Source: Acidobacteria bacterium Ga0077551
Lineage (GTDB): Bacteria; Pseudomonadota; Alphaproteobacteria; Caulobacterales; Hyphomonadaceae
Assembly (NCBI GenBank): GCA_001464545.1
Contig: LNFC01000006.1
Coordinates: 1 to 64,000 of the forward strand
Direction: 5' to 3'
DNA: 64,000 nucleotides
Part shown: piece after piece, positions 1 through 7,530 of the stretch
How positions within the stretch are numbered: the stretch's first letter is position 1
Layout: every line of letters starts with the position of its first letter
Made by a program: the position numbers and the translations under genes
Notes under the pieces: generated by a model
Told to the model about the DNA's origin: nothing
The model's input: only the letters and a program-made list of their open reading frames with translations
The model's database searches: none

Positions 1-35
1 TCGGCGCCGGCGTCGTGTCGGAAATCAAGAAGTAA
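1..35 (+). CDS. C-terminal tail of a gene, probably elongation factor Tu (partial)
   Basis: Only the last ten codons are inside the window, reading GAGVVSEIKK followed by TAA. This resembles the C-terminus of elongation factor Tu, which commonly ends in a TVGAGVV-type motif plus a few charged residues. A strong terminator follows at once, so this would be the last gene of its transcript. Ten residues are too few to be sure; the call is inference from a short motif. Confidence 0.35.
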   Translation, partial: GAGVVSEIKK

Positions 36-60
36 GCTGCCCTGCAGCCCAAAACACAAA

Positions 61-88
61 GGCCGCTTCCGAAAGGAGGCGGCCTTTT
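61..88 (+). terminator. Rho-independent terminator after the upstream gene
   Basis: A 10-bp stem GGCCGCTTCC/GGAGGCGGCC (one G-U pair) closes a GAAA tetraloop and is followed by TTTT. It sits 25 bases after the partial upstream gene's stop codon, so it ends that transcript. Confidence 0.85.
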
Positions 89-109
89 GCTTTGGGGGAA
101 TTCTCTAAA

Positions 110-141
110 CCGCTCATCCCCGCCTTCGCGGGGATGAGCGG
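110..141. repeat. Perfect 14-bp inverted repeat (REP-like palindrome)
   Basis: CCGCTCATCCCCGC and its exact reverse complement are separated by only CTTC. There is no T-run on either side, so it is not a typical terminator. The CCCCGC-cttc-GCGGGG core looks like the dispersed extragenic palindromes found in many proteobacteria. Whether it is repeated elsewhere cannot be seen in this window. Confidence 0.6.
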
Positions 142-429
142 TATCTGGCCGATATCAAACCGGCACCAGGTGGTAAAAAATGAGAATGAATGAGAAAGAC
201 TGAGAAGAAATCAGCATCCGGAGTGCACGCCCTGCAGGGCTTTGGCGCGCTCTGGCGGGGGCAGACCGCCGCCCTTGCGCCTACAAAATCCGCCCCTCCC
301 GGAAAATAAAATCCAGCACCCTCAAGCGCTTGCGAAATACTTCCCGAATCCTTCCGCCACACCTCAGTGCACGGAGTTATACTCCGTGCATGATCACTCA
401 GGAAACTTTCAGGCAAAAACCCCCGCGCG
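142..429. other. Non-coding stretch with phased repeats and a palindrome
   Basis: The ORFs called here are long-frame artefacts of GC-rich sequence and have no recognisable protein features. The stretch holds three TGAGAA direct repeats starting at 181, 191 and 201, exactly 10 bases apart after an A6 run, and a perfect palindrome at 368-390. It lies between a terminator and the 3' end of the SDR gene, so neither neighbour obviously needs a promoter here. I see no tRNA or clear small RNA. Confidence 0.5.
368..390. promoter_or_regulatory. Perfect 10-bp palindrome, operator-like
   Basis: TGCACGGAGT and its exact reverse complement flank TAT. The symmetry and short centre look like a dimeric regulator's operator (TetR- or MerR-type size). 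It lies 40 bases beyond the SDR stop codon with no T-run, so it is not an obvious terminator. No gene in the window starts next to it. Confidence 0.4.
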
Positions 430-1248
430 CTACCGCGCCGTCAGGCCGCCATCGACGACATGTTCCTGCCCGGTCGTGAAGCTCGAGGCATCCGACGCGA
501 GGAACAGGATCAGCTCGGCCACTTCCTCCGGCCGGCCCGCGCGGCCCATCGGCGTGCCGCCGAGCGCTACGATGTTGGGGTCCAGCGAATTGCCACCCGA
601 ATGCGCCGTCAGCGCGCCGACCTGCTCTGCCGTCATCGTCTCGGTGACGCGGGTGATTTCCTTCTGCCAGATCGGCGTGTCGATGATGCCGGGGTGGACC
701 GAGTTCACGCGGATCTTCAGCCCCAGCGCGGCGCACTCGACGGCTGCCGCCTTGGTGAACAGCCGCACCGCCCCCTTTGAGGCGCAATAGGCCGCAACCC
801 CCGGCGAGCCGCGCAGGCCCGCTACCGAGGACAGGTTGATGATCGACCCGCCGCCGGTCTTCATCGCCCGCATCGCGGCGCGGGTGCCGAGGAATACCGA
901 GTCGGTGTTGACCGCCATCTGGCGCTGCCAGTCGGCCAGAGAATAGTCCATCAAGGCCCCGGCAATCGCGATCCCGGCATTGTTGACCAGCACATTGGGC
1001 GTGCCGAACAGGCTCGTCGTTTCAGCGAAAATGGCGTCCCAGCGCTTCTCGTCGATGACGTCCTGTTTGGCGACGGCAACCGTCCCCCCGGCCTTGGAAA
1101 TGAGGGCCTGGGTCTCTTTCAGGCCCGCCTCATCAACATCCGTGGCCATGACTTTGGCCCCCTCGCGGGCGAGCGCAATCGCCGCTGCGCGCCCGATTCC
1201 GCTGGAAGCGCCTGTAACTATTGCAATTTTACCGTTTACCTGTCCCAT
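430..1248 (-). CDS. SDR-family NAD(P)-dependent oxidoreductase
   Basis: A classical short-chain dehydrogenase/reductase of 272 residues, a cytosolic Rossmann enzyme that oxidises an alcohol or reduces a ketone. Visible motifs are the cofactor-binding TGASSGIG (12-19), NNAG (89-92), a catalytic Ser near 140, and YCASK with Tyr154 and Lys158. Asp37 at the end of the second beta strand favours NAD over NADP. The C-terminus ends in the usual VDGG motif. It resembles cyclopentanol or hydroxysteroid dehydrogenase-like SDRs, but the substrate cannot be read from sequence. It is a single gene, divergent from rpsD, followed by a non-coding stretch with an orphan palindrome. Confidence 0.9.
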   Translation of the reverse strand: MGQVNGKIAIVTGASSGIGRAAAIALAREGAKVMATDVDEAGLKETQALISKAGGTVAVAKQDVIDEKRWDAIFAETTSLFGTPNVLVNNAGIAIAGALMDYSLADWQRQMAVNTDSVFLGTRAAMRAMKTGGGSIINLSSVAGLRGSPGVAAYCASKGAVRLFTKAAAVECAALGLKIRVNSVHPGIIDTPIWQKEITRVTETMTAEQVGALTAHSGGNSLDPNIVALGGTPMGRAGRPEEVAELILFLASDASSFTTGQEHVVDGGLTAR

Positions 1249-1291
1249 GTATTCCTCCCTGTTTATGCCCCCACACTAGCAGCCGCTGCGC

Positions 1292-1320
1292 TTGACGCGA
1301 GCATCAGATTGGTGTTTTAC
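1292..1320 (+). promoter_or_regulatory. Possible rpsD promoter
   Basis: TTGACG at 1292-1297 is followed after 17 bases by TTTTAC. The -35 is good and the -10 is poor, as is common in alphaproteobacteria. It lies about 100 bases before the rpsD start, inside the rpsD/SDR divergent region. Confidence 0.35.
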
Positions 1321-1417
1321 CCGCAACTTCATGACGGGGTGGTGCGGTGCCGCCGTTGTAATCGTGGGCTCGAACGAGCTGAGCCCACCGGCCCGCGCTG
1401 AAAATTGAGGTACTGCC

Positions 1418-2035
1418 ATGTCACGTCGCCATAGCGCGAAGTACAAGATCGACCGTCGCGTCGGTGAAAACATCTGGGGCCGCCCCAAGTCTCCCTTCAA
1501 CAAACGCGCCTACAAGCCGGGCCAGCACGGCCAGAACCGCCGCAACAAGGTCTCCGACTTTGGCATGCAGCTGATGGCGAAGCAGAAGCTGAAGGGCTAC
1601 TACGGCGACATCACCGAGAAGCAGTTCTCGAAAATCTACGAAGATGCAGCCCGCATGAAGGGCAACTCGGCCGAGAACCTTATCGGCATCCTCGAGTCGC
1701 GTCTCGACACCATCGTCTATCGCGCCAAGTTCGTCCCGACGATCTTTGCCGCCCGCCAGTTCGTCAACCACGGCCACGTCACCGTGAACGGCAAGCGCTG
1801 CAACATCGGCTCCGCCCGCCTGAAGGCCGGTGACGTCGTGCAGGTTCGCGAGAAGTCGCGCAACCTCGCCCTCGTCCTCGAAGCCCTGGGCAGCGCCGAG
1901 CGCGACATTCCGGACTATGTGGAAGTCGATCCGAAAGCGATGACCGCCGAGTTCAAGCGCATTCCGGTCCTGTCGGATGTGCCGTACCCGGTGAAGATGG
2001 AACCGGCCCAGGTGGTCGAATTCTACTCTTCGTAA
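1418..2035 (+). CDS. rpsD: 30S ribosomal protein S4
   Basis: Full-length S4 (205 residues), a primary 16S rRNA binder that nucleates assembly of the 30S subunit body. The N-terminus [13 protein letters not shown] and the S4 RNA-binding domain (about 95-155, [13 protein letters not shown], then [15 protein letters not shown]) are typical of alphaproteobacterial S4. A TGAGG ribosome-binding site precedes the ATG. The gene is monocistronic, away from the alpha operon used by E. coli, and is followed directly by its own terminator. Confidence 0.98.
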   Translation: MSRRHSAKYKIDRRVGENIWGRPKSPFNKRAYKPGQHGQNRRNKVSDFGMQLMAKQKLKGYYGDITEKQFSKIYEDAARMKGNSAENLIGILESRLDTIVYRAKFVPTIFAARQFVNHGHVTVNGKRCNIGSARLKAGDVVQVREKSRNLALVLEALGSAERDIPDYVEVDPKAMTAEFKRIPVLSDVPYPVKMEPAQVVEFYSS

Positions 2036-2064
2036 GGTACTTGAATTCCTTGAAGTTTCGGAAA

Positions 2065-2091
2065 GGCCGCGCCAGACTGGTGCGGCCTTTT
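2065..2091 (+). terminator. Rho-independent terminator of rpsD
   Basis: GGCCGCGCC pairs with GGTGCGGCC (one G-U) around AGACT and is followed by TTTT and another T-rich patch. It starts 30 bases after the rpsD stop and ends only 19 bases before the ppk2 ATG, so ppk2 expression depends on read-through or an overlapping promoter. Confidence 0.8.
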
Positions 2092-2109
2092 CATTTTGGA
2101 TCCTGAGCC

Positions 2110-2937
2110 ATGGCCATTCCCTCGATCGCTGCCGTCCGCAAGGCGCTGATCGCCACACCCGGCAAGCCGTTTGACCTGTCGGTGCGCGACACCTCCGGCC
2201 GGGATGTGTTCCCGGACAAGGCGGAAGCGGAGACCAGCCTCAAAAAGGACGCCGCCGTCATCAACGAGCTGAAGGACATGCTCTACGCCGAAGGCAAGCG
2301 CTCCCTGCTGGTGATCCTCCAGGGCATGGACACGGCGGGAAAGTCCGGCACGATCAAGGCGGTGTTCTCGGACACGACCCCGCTCGGCATGGAAGTGAAA
2401 GCCTTCAAGGCGCCCAGCAGTGAGGAACTCGCACGCGACTATCTCTGGCGCGTCCACAACGCAGTGCCCCGCCGGGGAAATGTCGGCATCTTCGACCGAT
2501 CCCACTATGAAGACGTTCTGGTGGTGCGCGTGCGAGAATTTGCGCCGCTCAACGAGGTCGAGAAGCGCTACGAGCAGATCAACGCGTTCGAAAAACACCT
2601 CAGCGAGAACGGAACGGTCGTCCTCAAATTCATGCTGAATGTCGGCTACGAGGAGCAGGGGATCCGGCTGAAGGAACGCCTCGCGGAGCAGCACAAGCTC
2701 TGGAAATTCAATCCGGTCGATCTCGATGACCGGGCCCGGTGGCCGGAATTCATGGCGGCCTACCAGCTCGCGGTGCAGCGCTGCTCCACCCGCCATGCGC
2801 CCTGGTACATCATCCCGTCGGACAGCCGCACCCGGCGCAATGCCGCCATCGCCCGGGTGGTTCGCGGCGCGCTGGAGGGGATGGATCTCAAATGGAAGGA
2901 CCCGGGCCTGAAGCCCGAGTCCTTTGATTTCGGCTAG
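2110..2937 (+). CDS. Polyphosphate kinase 2 family protein (class III-like)
   Basis: PPK2 enzymes transfer phosphate between polyphosphate and AMP, ADP or other nucleotides. This 275-residue protein has the Walker A-like GMDTAGKSG (72-80), the lid-side LARDYLWRVH motif, and the Walker B-like FDRSHYEDVL (near 130). Length and sequence resemble class III PPK2, which can phosphorylate both AMP and ADP, but class is inferred by memory of family members. Its stop codon shares a CTAG with the stop of the convergent DUF2807 gene. It is probably cytosolic. Confidence 0.88.
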   Translation: MAIPSIAAVRKALIATPGKPFDLSVRDTSGRDVFPDKAEAETSLKKDAAVINELKDMLYAEGKRSLLVILQGMDTAGKSGTIKAVFSDTTPLGMEVKAFKAPSSEELARDYLWRVHNAVPRRGNVGIFDRSHYEDVLVVRVREFAPLNEVEKRYEQINAFEKHLSENGTVVLKFMLNVGYEEQGIRLKERLAEQHKLWKFNPVDLDDRARWPEFMAAYQLAVQRCSTRHAPWYIIPSDSRTRRNAAIARVVRGALEGMDLKWKDPGLKPESFDFG

Positions 2938-3872
2938 CCGGTGAAGCTGACTGAGCCGCCGCTGGATTTCGATCCGTCCTGAGTGGCCGGCTTGCCGGCG
3001 ATCGTCACATCCGCGCCGCTCGACGCCTTGGCCGTGGCTGCGCCCGTTGCGAAGGCGTCCACATCGGCGCCGCTCGAGGCGCTGACCGTGACGCTGGCGC
3101 AACGCAGGTCACCGGCTTCCACATCTGCGCCGGAAGAGGCCGACACGGTCATGGCGTTGCAGCTGCCTGAAAGCTCGACATTGGCGCCTGACGACGCGCT
3201 GACATCGAAGGTTGCCGCTGCGGCGGAGTTGAGCGTGACGTCGCCCGAGGACGATGCGCTGATCGAGGTCTCGCCGGTACCGGTTACCAGCACGTCCGCG
3301 TCACCGCTCGATGAGGCTGAAACGTTCAGTGTACCGACGGCAAACCCGGCTGCCTCCACTTCGCCCGAGGACGAGGCGGACAGCGACGCCGACGTCGCGG
3401 TGCCGGCCAGCGTGACCGCGGCGCTGGAAGAGGCGCTCGCTTCAAACGTGGAAGCCTTGATCGTGGCCGATTCAAAGCGCGACGACTCCGAGGCTTTCAC
3501 GCCTTCGAGGTCCGGGCCGGTGACGTAGACAGTATAGACCGGTTTCTTCTTGCCGTTGACCTTCACGGTCTTGCCGTCGTCCGAGACGCTGAGCGAGCGG
3601 CTACCCCAGGAGAAGAAGCCGCCTTTCTTGCCGGCGCTGACGCGGGAGACGACGAGCGTGTCCCCGTCATTCTCGATCCTGGCATCGGAGAAATCGCCGC
3701 CACTGGTTTCGACCTTCACGGACGTCTGCGGCGCGGTTTTGTAGACGACGTTCATCGCGCCTTCGACTTCGATGCGCGAGAAGTCAGAGGCGGAGAAGGA
3801 TTTGCTTTCAGCGAGCGCGGCAGGCGCCAGCAGTAGCGAAATCGTGGCGACGGCGGTGAGTGTCTTGTTCAT
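2934..3872 (-). CDS. GIN-domain (DUF2807) exported protein
   Basis: The 312-residue product starts with a Sec signal peptide (MNKTLTAVATISLLLAPAALA) and is otherwise a DUF2807 putative auto-transporter adhesin domain. After about residue 120 it becomes a run of SASSSG/SASSGA repeats every 15-20 residues, rich in Ser, Ala, Gly and Val, as expected of a right-handed beta-helix whose turns are Ser-rich. It is probably periplasmic or surface-exposed; its role is unknown. It ends overlapping ppk2 tail to tail. The upstream region carries a TTGACA -35 embedded in ATCGAAA-type inverted repeats, so repression by a local regulator is likely. Confidence 0.85.
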   Translation of the reverse strand: MNKTLTAVATISLLLAPAALAESKSFSASDFSRIEVEGAMNVVYKTAPQTSVKVETSGGDFSDARIENDGDTLVVSRVSAGKKGGFFSWGSRSLSVSDDGKTVKVNGKKKPVYTVYVTGPDLEGVKASESSRFESATIKASTFEASASSSAAVTLAGTATSASLSASSSGEVEAAGFAVGTLNVSASSSGDADVLVTGTGETSISASSSGDVTLNSAAAATFDVSASSGANVELSGSCNAMTVSASSGADVEAGDLRCASVTVSASSGADVDAFATGAATAKASSGADVTIAGKPATQDGSKSSGGSVSFTG

Positions 3873-3907
3873 TTGGGGTCCTCCCGTATGCGGTGAAACC
3901 TCTATGG

Positions 3908-3948
3908 ATTATCGAAATACGATATGTCAATCATTGTTTTTCGATAAT
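3908..3948 (-). promoter_or_regulatory. Promoter and operator-like repeats of the DUF2807 gene
   Basis: ATTATCGAAA (3908-3917) and its perfect complement TTTCGATAAT (3939-3948) are 21 bases apart. A second, nested inverted repeat TATCG-aaata-CGATA lies at 3910-3924. On the minus strand a TTGACA -35 (3925-3930) falls between these elements. The arrangement is what one expects of two or three regulator half-sites covering a promoter. The regulator is not identifiable from the window. Confidence 0.55.
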
Positions 3949-3963
3949 TTCCGAAACCCGTGA

Positions 3964-4941
3964 TCAAACAGGGCTGTTGGTGCGGCCCTGACGGCGCAGC
4001 ACCATCGGCGGCTGACCATAGGCGCGCATGAAGGCGACGCGCATCCGCTCCGGATCACCAAAGCCCGTCTTCGCCGCAATGGCTTGCAGGGGCAGGGTGG
4101 TGGTCTCGACACTCTGGCGCGCGGCTTCGAGGCGCAGCTTCTCCACGAAACGTGCAGGGGTTGCGCCGGTCTCGGCGCGGAAGACGCGGGCGAAGTTGCG
4201 CGGGCTCATGGCGGCGCGGGCTGCCAGCGTATCGACGTCCAGAGAGGCCGCGAGATTCGTCCGTACCCAGCCGATCAGCTCGTCGAACCGGCCGGATGCG
4301 AGGCGCACGTCCTGCATCACGGAGAACTGGGACTGACCGCCGGCACGGCGCTGGTGCACGACCAGTTCGCGGGCTGCGCGGCGCGAAACTTCCTCACCCA
4401 GATCATCCTCGATCAGCGCCAGGGCGAGATCTATTCCGGCGGTGATGCCCGCGGAGGTCCAGAACTTGCCGTCGCGCACATAGATGCGGTCGGCCTGCAG
4501 ATTGGTATCCGGAAAGGCGCGCCGAAAGGTTTCTGAGCGGCGCCAGTGGGTCGTTGCGCTGCGTCCTTTCAGCAGGCCGGCCGCCGCGAGGACGAAAGAG
4601 CCTGAGCAGACCGAGCAGGTGCGCCGGGTGCGCTGCGAGAGATCGCGGATCGCTTCGAGCAGTACTTCATCCGACATCGCCTCGCGCGTGCCTTCGCCGC
4701 CGGAGACGATCAGCGTGTCCAGCTTCAGCCCCGGGGGCAGGACTTCGGTCATCATCGACAGGCCGCAGGAAGCCCGCACGGGGCCACCCTCCAGCGAGTA
4801 GAGCGACAGCCGGTAAGGCGGCGGGGACATTCCCCGGACTGGCATTTCGAACGCGCCGATGGGCCCGGCAGCGTCGAGCAGCTGGAAGCCGTCGAACACG
4901 AGCATGCCGATTTCGCGGGTTCGGAGTTTGGCGGAAACCAT
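3964..4941 (-). CDS. GlxA-type transcriptional regulator (DJ-1/PfpI + AraC HTH)
   Basis: The protein has an N-terminal DJ-1/PfpI-like ligand domain (GMLVFDGFQLLDAAGP, with VCSGSFVLAAAGLL at its nucleophile elbow) and a C-terminal AraC helix-turn-helix (about 225-320, MSPRNFARVFRAETG and GFGDPERMRVAF). I prefer the start MVSAKL at 4941 (325 residues), with AAAGGA upstream, over the track's start ten codons earlier. It is divergent from a free-standing DJ-1/PfpI gene 66 bases away, so it probably regulates that gene and perhaps itself from the shared region. The ligand is unknown. Confidence 0.9.
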   Translation of the reverse strand: MVSAKLRTREIGMLVFDGFQLLDAAGPIGAFEMPVRGMSPPPYRLSLYSLEGGPVRASCGLSMMTEVLPPGLKLDTLIVSGGEGTREAMSDEVLLEAIRDLSQRTRRTCSVCSGSFVLAAAGLLKGRSATTHWRRSETFRRAFPDTNLQADRIYVRDGKFWTSAGITAGIDLALALIEDDLGEEVSRRAARELVVHQRRAGGQSQFSVMQDVRLASGRFDELIGWVRTNLAASLDVDTLAARAAMSPRNFARVFRAETGATPARFVEKLRLEAARQSVETTTLPLQAIAAKTGFGDPERMRVAFMRAYGQPPMVLRRQGRTNSPV

Positions 4942-5007
4942 GGGAAGAATTTCCTTTCTGCCAAACCGCATTTAGGCGACAAATCACCTGTCAGCAAGGA
5001 GGCCGCC

Positions 5008-5715
5008 ATGAGCCAGACACCTTTCGTCACCGTTTTCGCGATCTATCCCAATCTCACCCAGCTGGATTTCACCGGTCCGCATCAGGTGCTTTCCCGCCTG
5101 CCGGGCGCCACCACGATCGTGGCGAGCCGCGACGGCGGCGAGATCGAGGCCGAAGGCGGCCTCGTGATCGGCCGTACACGGAAATTGTCGGAGATCGAAC
5201 GCTGCGACCTGATCTGCGTGCCGGGTGGATCGGCCGCCACCGAAACCGCGCTGGACGAAGAGTTTGTCGCCGAAGTGCGCCGACTAGCGCTGGGCGCGAA
5301 ATACATCACCTCGGTCTGCACCGGATCGCTGATCCTAGGCGCTGCGGGCCTGCTGCAAGGCAAGCGCGCCGCCTGTCACTGGGCCTGGCGCGGCCTGCTG
5401 ACCGAGTTTGGCGCGATCCCCGATCCGGCACGGGTCGTCCGTGACGGGAACATCTTCACCGGCGGCGGAGTGACCGCGGGCATCGACTTTGCTTTCACGA
5501 TGCTCGCTGAAATCGCCGGGGAGGGATATGCCAAGGCGCTGACGCTCGGGCTCGAGTATGCGCCTGCGCCGCCCTATGGGTGCGGGCGGCCGGAACTCGC
5601 CGATGACGAGACGCTGAGGCGGGTCTCAGGAAACATGGACAAGGTGATGGCGCAGCGGATTGCAGAAGCGAAGGAGGCCGGGGCGCGGCTCAGCCGCTAT
5701 CCGGTTTCGCCGTAA
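5008..5715 (+). CDS. DJ-1/PfpI family protein (isonitrile hydratase-like)
   Basis: This 235-residue protein belongs to the DJ-1/PfpI glutamine amidotransferase-like superfamily. Cys104 in the nucleophile-elbow motif [15 protein letters not shown] is the likely catalytic residue, and [10 protein letters not shown] supplies the neighbouring loop. The closest recognisable group is the isonitrile hydratase / GlxA-like branch, but the reaction is not certain. A strong AAGGAGG site precedes the ATG. It is divergent from a GlxA-type regulator built on the same fold, and its 3' end overlaps rimO by 19 bases on the other strand. Confidence 0.85.
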   Translation: MSQTPFVTVFAIYPNLTQLDFTGPHQVLSRLPGATTIVASRDGGEIEAEGGLVIGRTRKLSEIERCDLICVPGGSAATETALDEEFVAEVRRLALGAKYITSVCTGSLILGAAGLLQGKRAACHWAWRGLLTEFGAIPDPARVVRDGNIFTGGGVTAGIDFAFTMLAEIAGEGYAKALTLGLEYAPAPPYGCGRPELADDETLRRVSGNMDKVMAQRIAEAKEAGARLSRYPVSP

Positions 5716-7055
5716 AGATCGTAATCGTCCGCGCCGGTGATCTTGGTGCGGACGATGTCGCCGGACTGCAGGGTTTTCTTGCTGGTGACATAGACCACGG
5801 CGTCGACTTCCGGCGCGTCGGCCTTGGAGCGGCCGATCCATCCGCCGGGTGACTGGTCGTCAGCGCCGTCGATGATCACATCGAGTTTCTTGCCGACCTG
5901 CGCCGCCGCGCGTGCGGCGGACACTTCGGCCTGCACTTCCATGAACCGGTGCCAACGCTCTTCCTTCACGTCTTCGGGCACATGGCCCGCGAGCTTGCCG
6001 CTTTCGGCATGCGCGACGTTCTCGTACTTGAAGCAGCCGGCGCGGTCGATCTTCGCCTCGCGGATGAAGTCGAGCAGGATCTGGAAGTCTTCTTCGGTCT
6101 CGCCGGGAAAGCCGACGATAAAAGTGGAACGGATCGCGAGGTCCGGCACGTCGCTGCGCCATTTGGCGATGCGGGCCAGTACCTTGTCCTGATTGCCCGG
6201 CCGCTTCATCGCCTTGAGAACCGGCGCGGAGGCGTGCTGGAAGGGGATGTCGAGGTAGGGTGTGATCAGGCCTTCGGCCATCAGTGGGATCACATTGTCG
6301 ACGTGCGGGTACGGATAGACATAGTGCATCCGCGTCCAGACGCCGAGACTGCCGAGGCCTTTGGCGAGGTCCAGGAAGCGCGTCTCGTATTCGGCGCCGC
6401 GCCAGGTTTCCGGCTTGTACCTGATGTCCAGTCCGTAGGCGGAGGTATCCTGGCTGATGACGAGGAGTTCCTTCACGCCGGCGGCGACGAGCTTTTCGGC
6501 TTCCATCAGGACGTGATGGATCGGGCGGGAGGCGAGGTCGCCGCGCAGCTTCGGGATGATGCAGAAGGAGCAGCGATTGTTGCAGCCTTCGGAAATCTTC
6601 AGATAGGCGTAATGGCGCGGGGTAAGGCGCAGGCCGCTTTCGGGCACGAGGTCGAGGTGTGGATTGTGCGGCGGCGTCAGGTGCGTGTGCACCGCGTCCA
6701 TTACTGCTTCGTACTGGTGCGGACCTGTGACCGCGAGCACCTTGGGGTGGGCGCGCTGGATCACTTCGGGCTCGGCGCCGAGGCAGCCGGTGACGATCAC
6801 CTTGCCGTTTGCCTCGATTGCTTCGCCGATGGCGGCGAGGCTTTCGTCACGGGCGGAGTCGAGGAAGCCGCAAGTGTTGACGAGCACGAGGTCGGCGCCG
6901 GCATAGTCGGGCGCAATCTGGTAGCCCTCGGCGCGCAGGCGAGTGATGATGCGTTCAGAGTCGACGAGTGCCTTCGGGCAGCCGAGCGAAACAATGCCGA
7001 CTTTCGGCGTCTTGGCCGGTTTGATCGGGGCGAGGGCGGGGGGTGTGATCGACAT
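5697..7055 (-). CDS. rimO: Ribosomal protein S12 methylthiotransferase RimO
   Basis: RimO is a radical SAM enzyme that methylthiolates a conserved Asp of ribosomal protein S12. The 452 residues show the N-terminal MTTase domain with its three cluster cysteines (Cys26 in [12 protein letters not shown], Cys62, Cys91), the radical [11 protein letters not shown] motif (Cys158, 162, 165), and a C-terminal TRAM domain. [12 protein letters not shown] is the RimO signature and separates it from MiaB. The gene lies 59 bases downstream of the glutaredoxin gene, which may supply or traffic Fe-S clusters. Its 3' end overlaps the convergent PfpI gene. Confidence 0.96.
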   Translation of the reverse strand: MSITPPALAPIKPAKTPKVGIVSLGCPKALVDSERIITRLRAEGYQIAPDYAGADLVLVNTCGFLDSARDESLAAIGEAIEANGKVIVTGCLGAEPEVIQRAHPKVLAVTGPHQYEAVMDAVHTHLTPPHNPHLDLVPESGLRLTPRHYAYLKISEGCNNRCSFCIIPKLRGDLASRPIHHVLMEAEKLVAAGVKELLVISQDTSAYGLDIRYKPETWRGAEYETRFLDLAKGLGSLGVWTRMHYVYPYPHVDNVIPLMAEGLITPYLDIPFQHASAPVLKAMKRPGNQDKVLARIAKWRSDVPDLAIRSTFIVGFPGETEEDFQILLDFIREAKIDRAGCFKYENVAHAESGKLAGHVPEDVKEERWHRFMEVQAEVSAARAAAQVGKKLDVIIDGADDQSPGGWIGRSKADAPEVDAVVYVTSKKTLQSGDIVRTKITGADDYDLYGETG

Positions 7056-7114
7056 GGCGGCCCTGCTAGCGCGAAACCGCGCAGCGGGAAAGCCGCCCCG
7101 TCACGTGCAGCAGA

Positions 7115-7453
7115 TCAGCTCGCGGCCAGCTCGATACCCTTTTCGGCGAGCAGGTCCTTCAACTCGCCGTTCTCGAACATTTCCTTGACGATGTCGCAGC
7201 CGCCGATGAATTCGCCCTTCACGTAGAGCTGCGGAATGGTCGGCCAGTTGGTGTATTGCTTGATCCCGTCGCGGACAGCGGCGCTTTCAAGCACGTTGGT
7301 CGAGACATATTCGACACCAAGGTAATCAAGGATTTGCACCACGGTGGACGAGAAACCACACTGCGGGAAAGTCGGCGTGCCCTTCATGAAGAGGACGACG
7401 TCGTTCTGTTTTACGGCCTTGTCGATGGCGTCGAGGGTGGCTTGGTCGGTCAT
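7115..7453 (-). CDS. grxD: Monothiol glutaredoxin (Grx4/GrxD type)
   Basis: A 112-residue single-domain glutaredoxin with the monothiol CGFS active site (Cys32-Ser35) after the KGTP motif. Such proteins bind a glutathione-ligated [2Fe-2S] cluster, hand it on to targets, and form regulatory heterodimers with BolA. bolA lies about 2 kb upstream on the same strand, separated by one peptidase gene, and the Fe-S enzyme gene rimO follows 59 bases downstream. This placement fits a role in Fe-S delivery. Confidence 0.96.
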   Translation of the reverse strand: MTDQATLDAIDKAVKQNDVVLFMKGTPTFPQCGFSSTVVQILDYLGVEYVSTNVLESAAVRDGIKQYTNWPTIPQLYVKGEFIGGCDIVKEMFENGELKDLLAEKGIELAAS

Positions 7454-7530
7454 GGTTTGGCTCCGGATCTGCCTGACATGTGAGGTGGAGGCCGGGCGGC
7501 GTCAAGGTTGGCGCGCCGCCCGGGGTGGGT

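Noticed and set aside
5949-7226. 425-residue plus-strand ORF opposite rimO
   Set aside because: Shadow of rimO; no recognisable motif.
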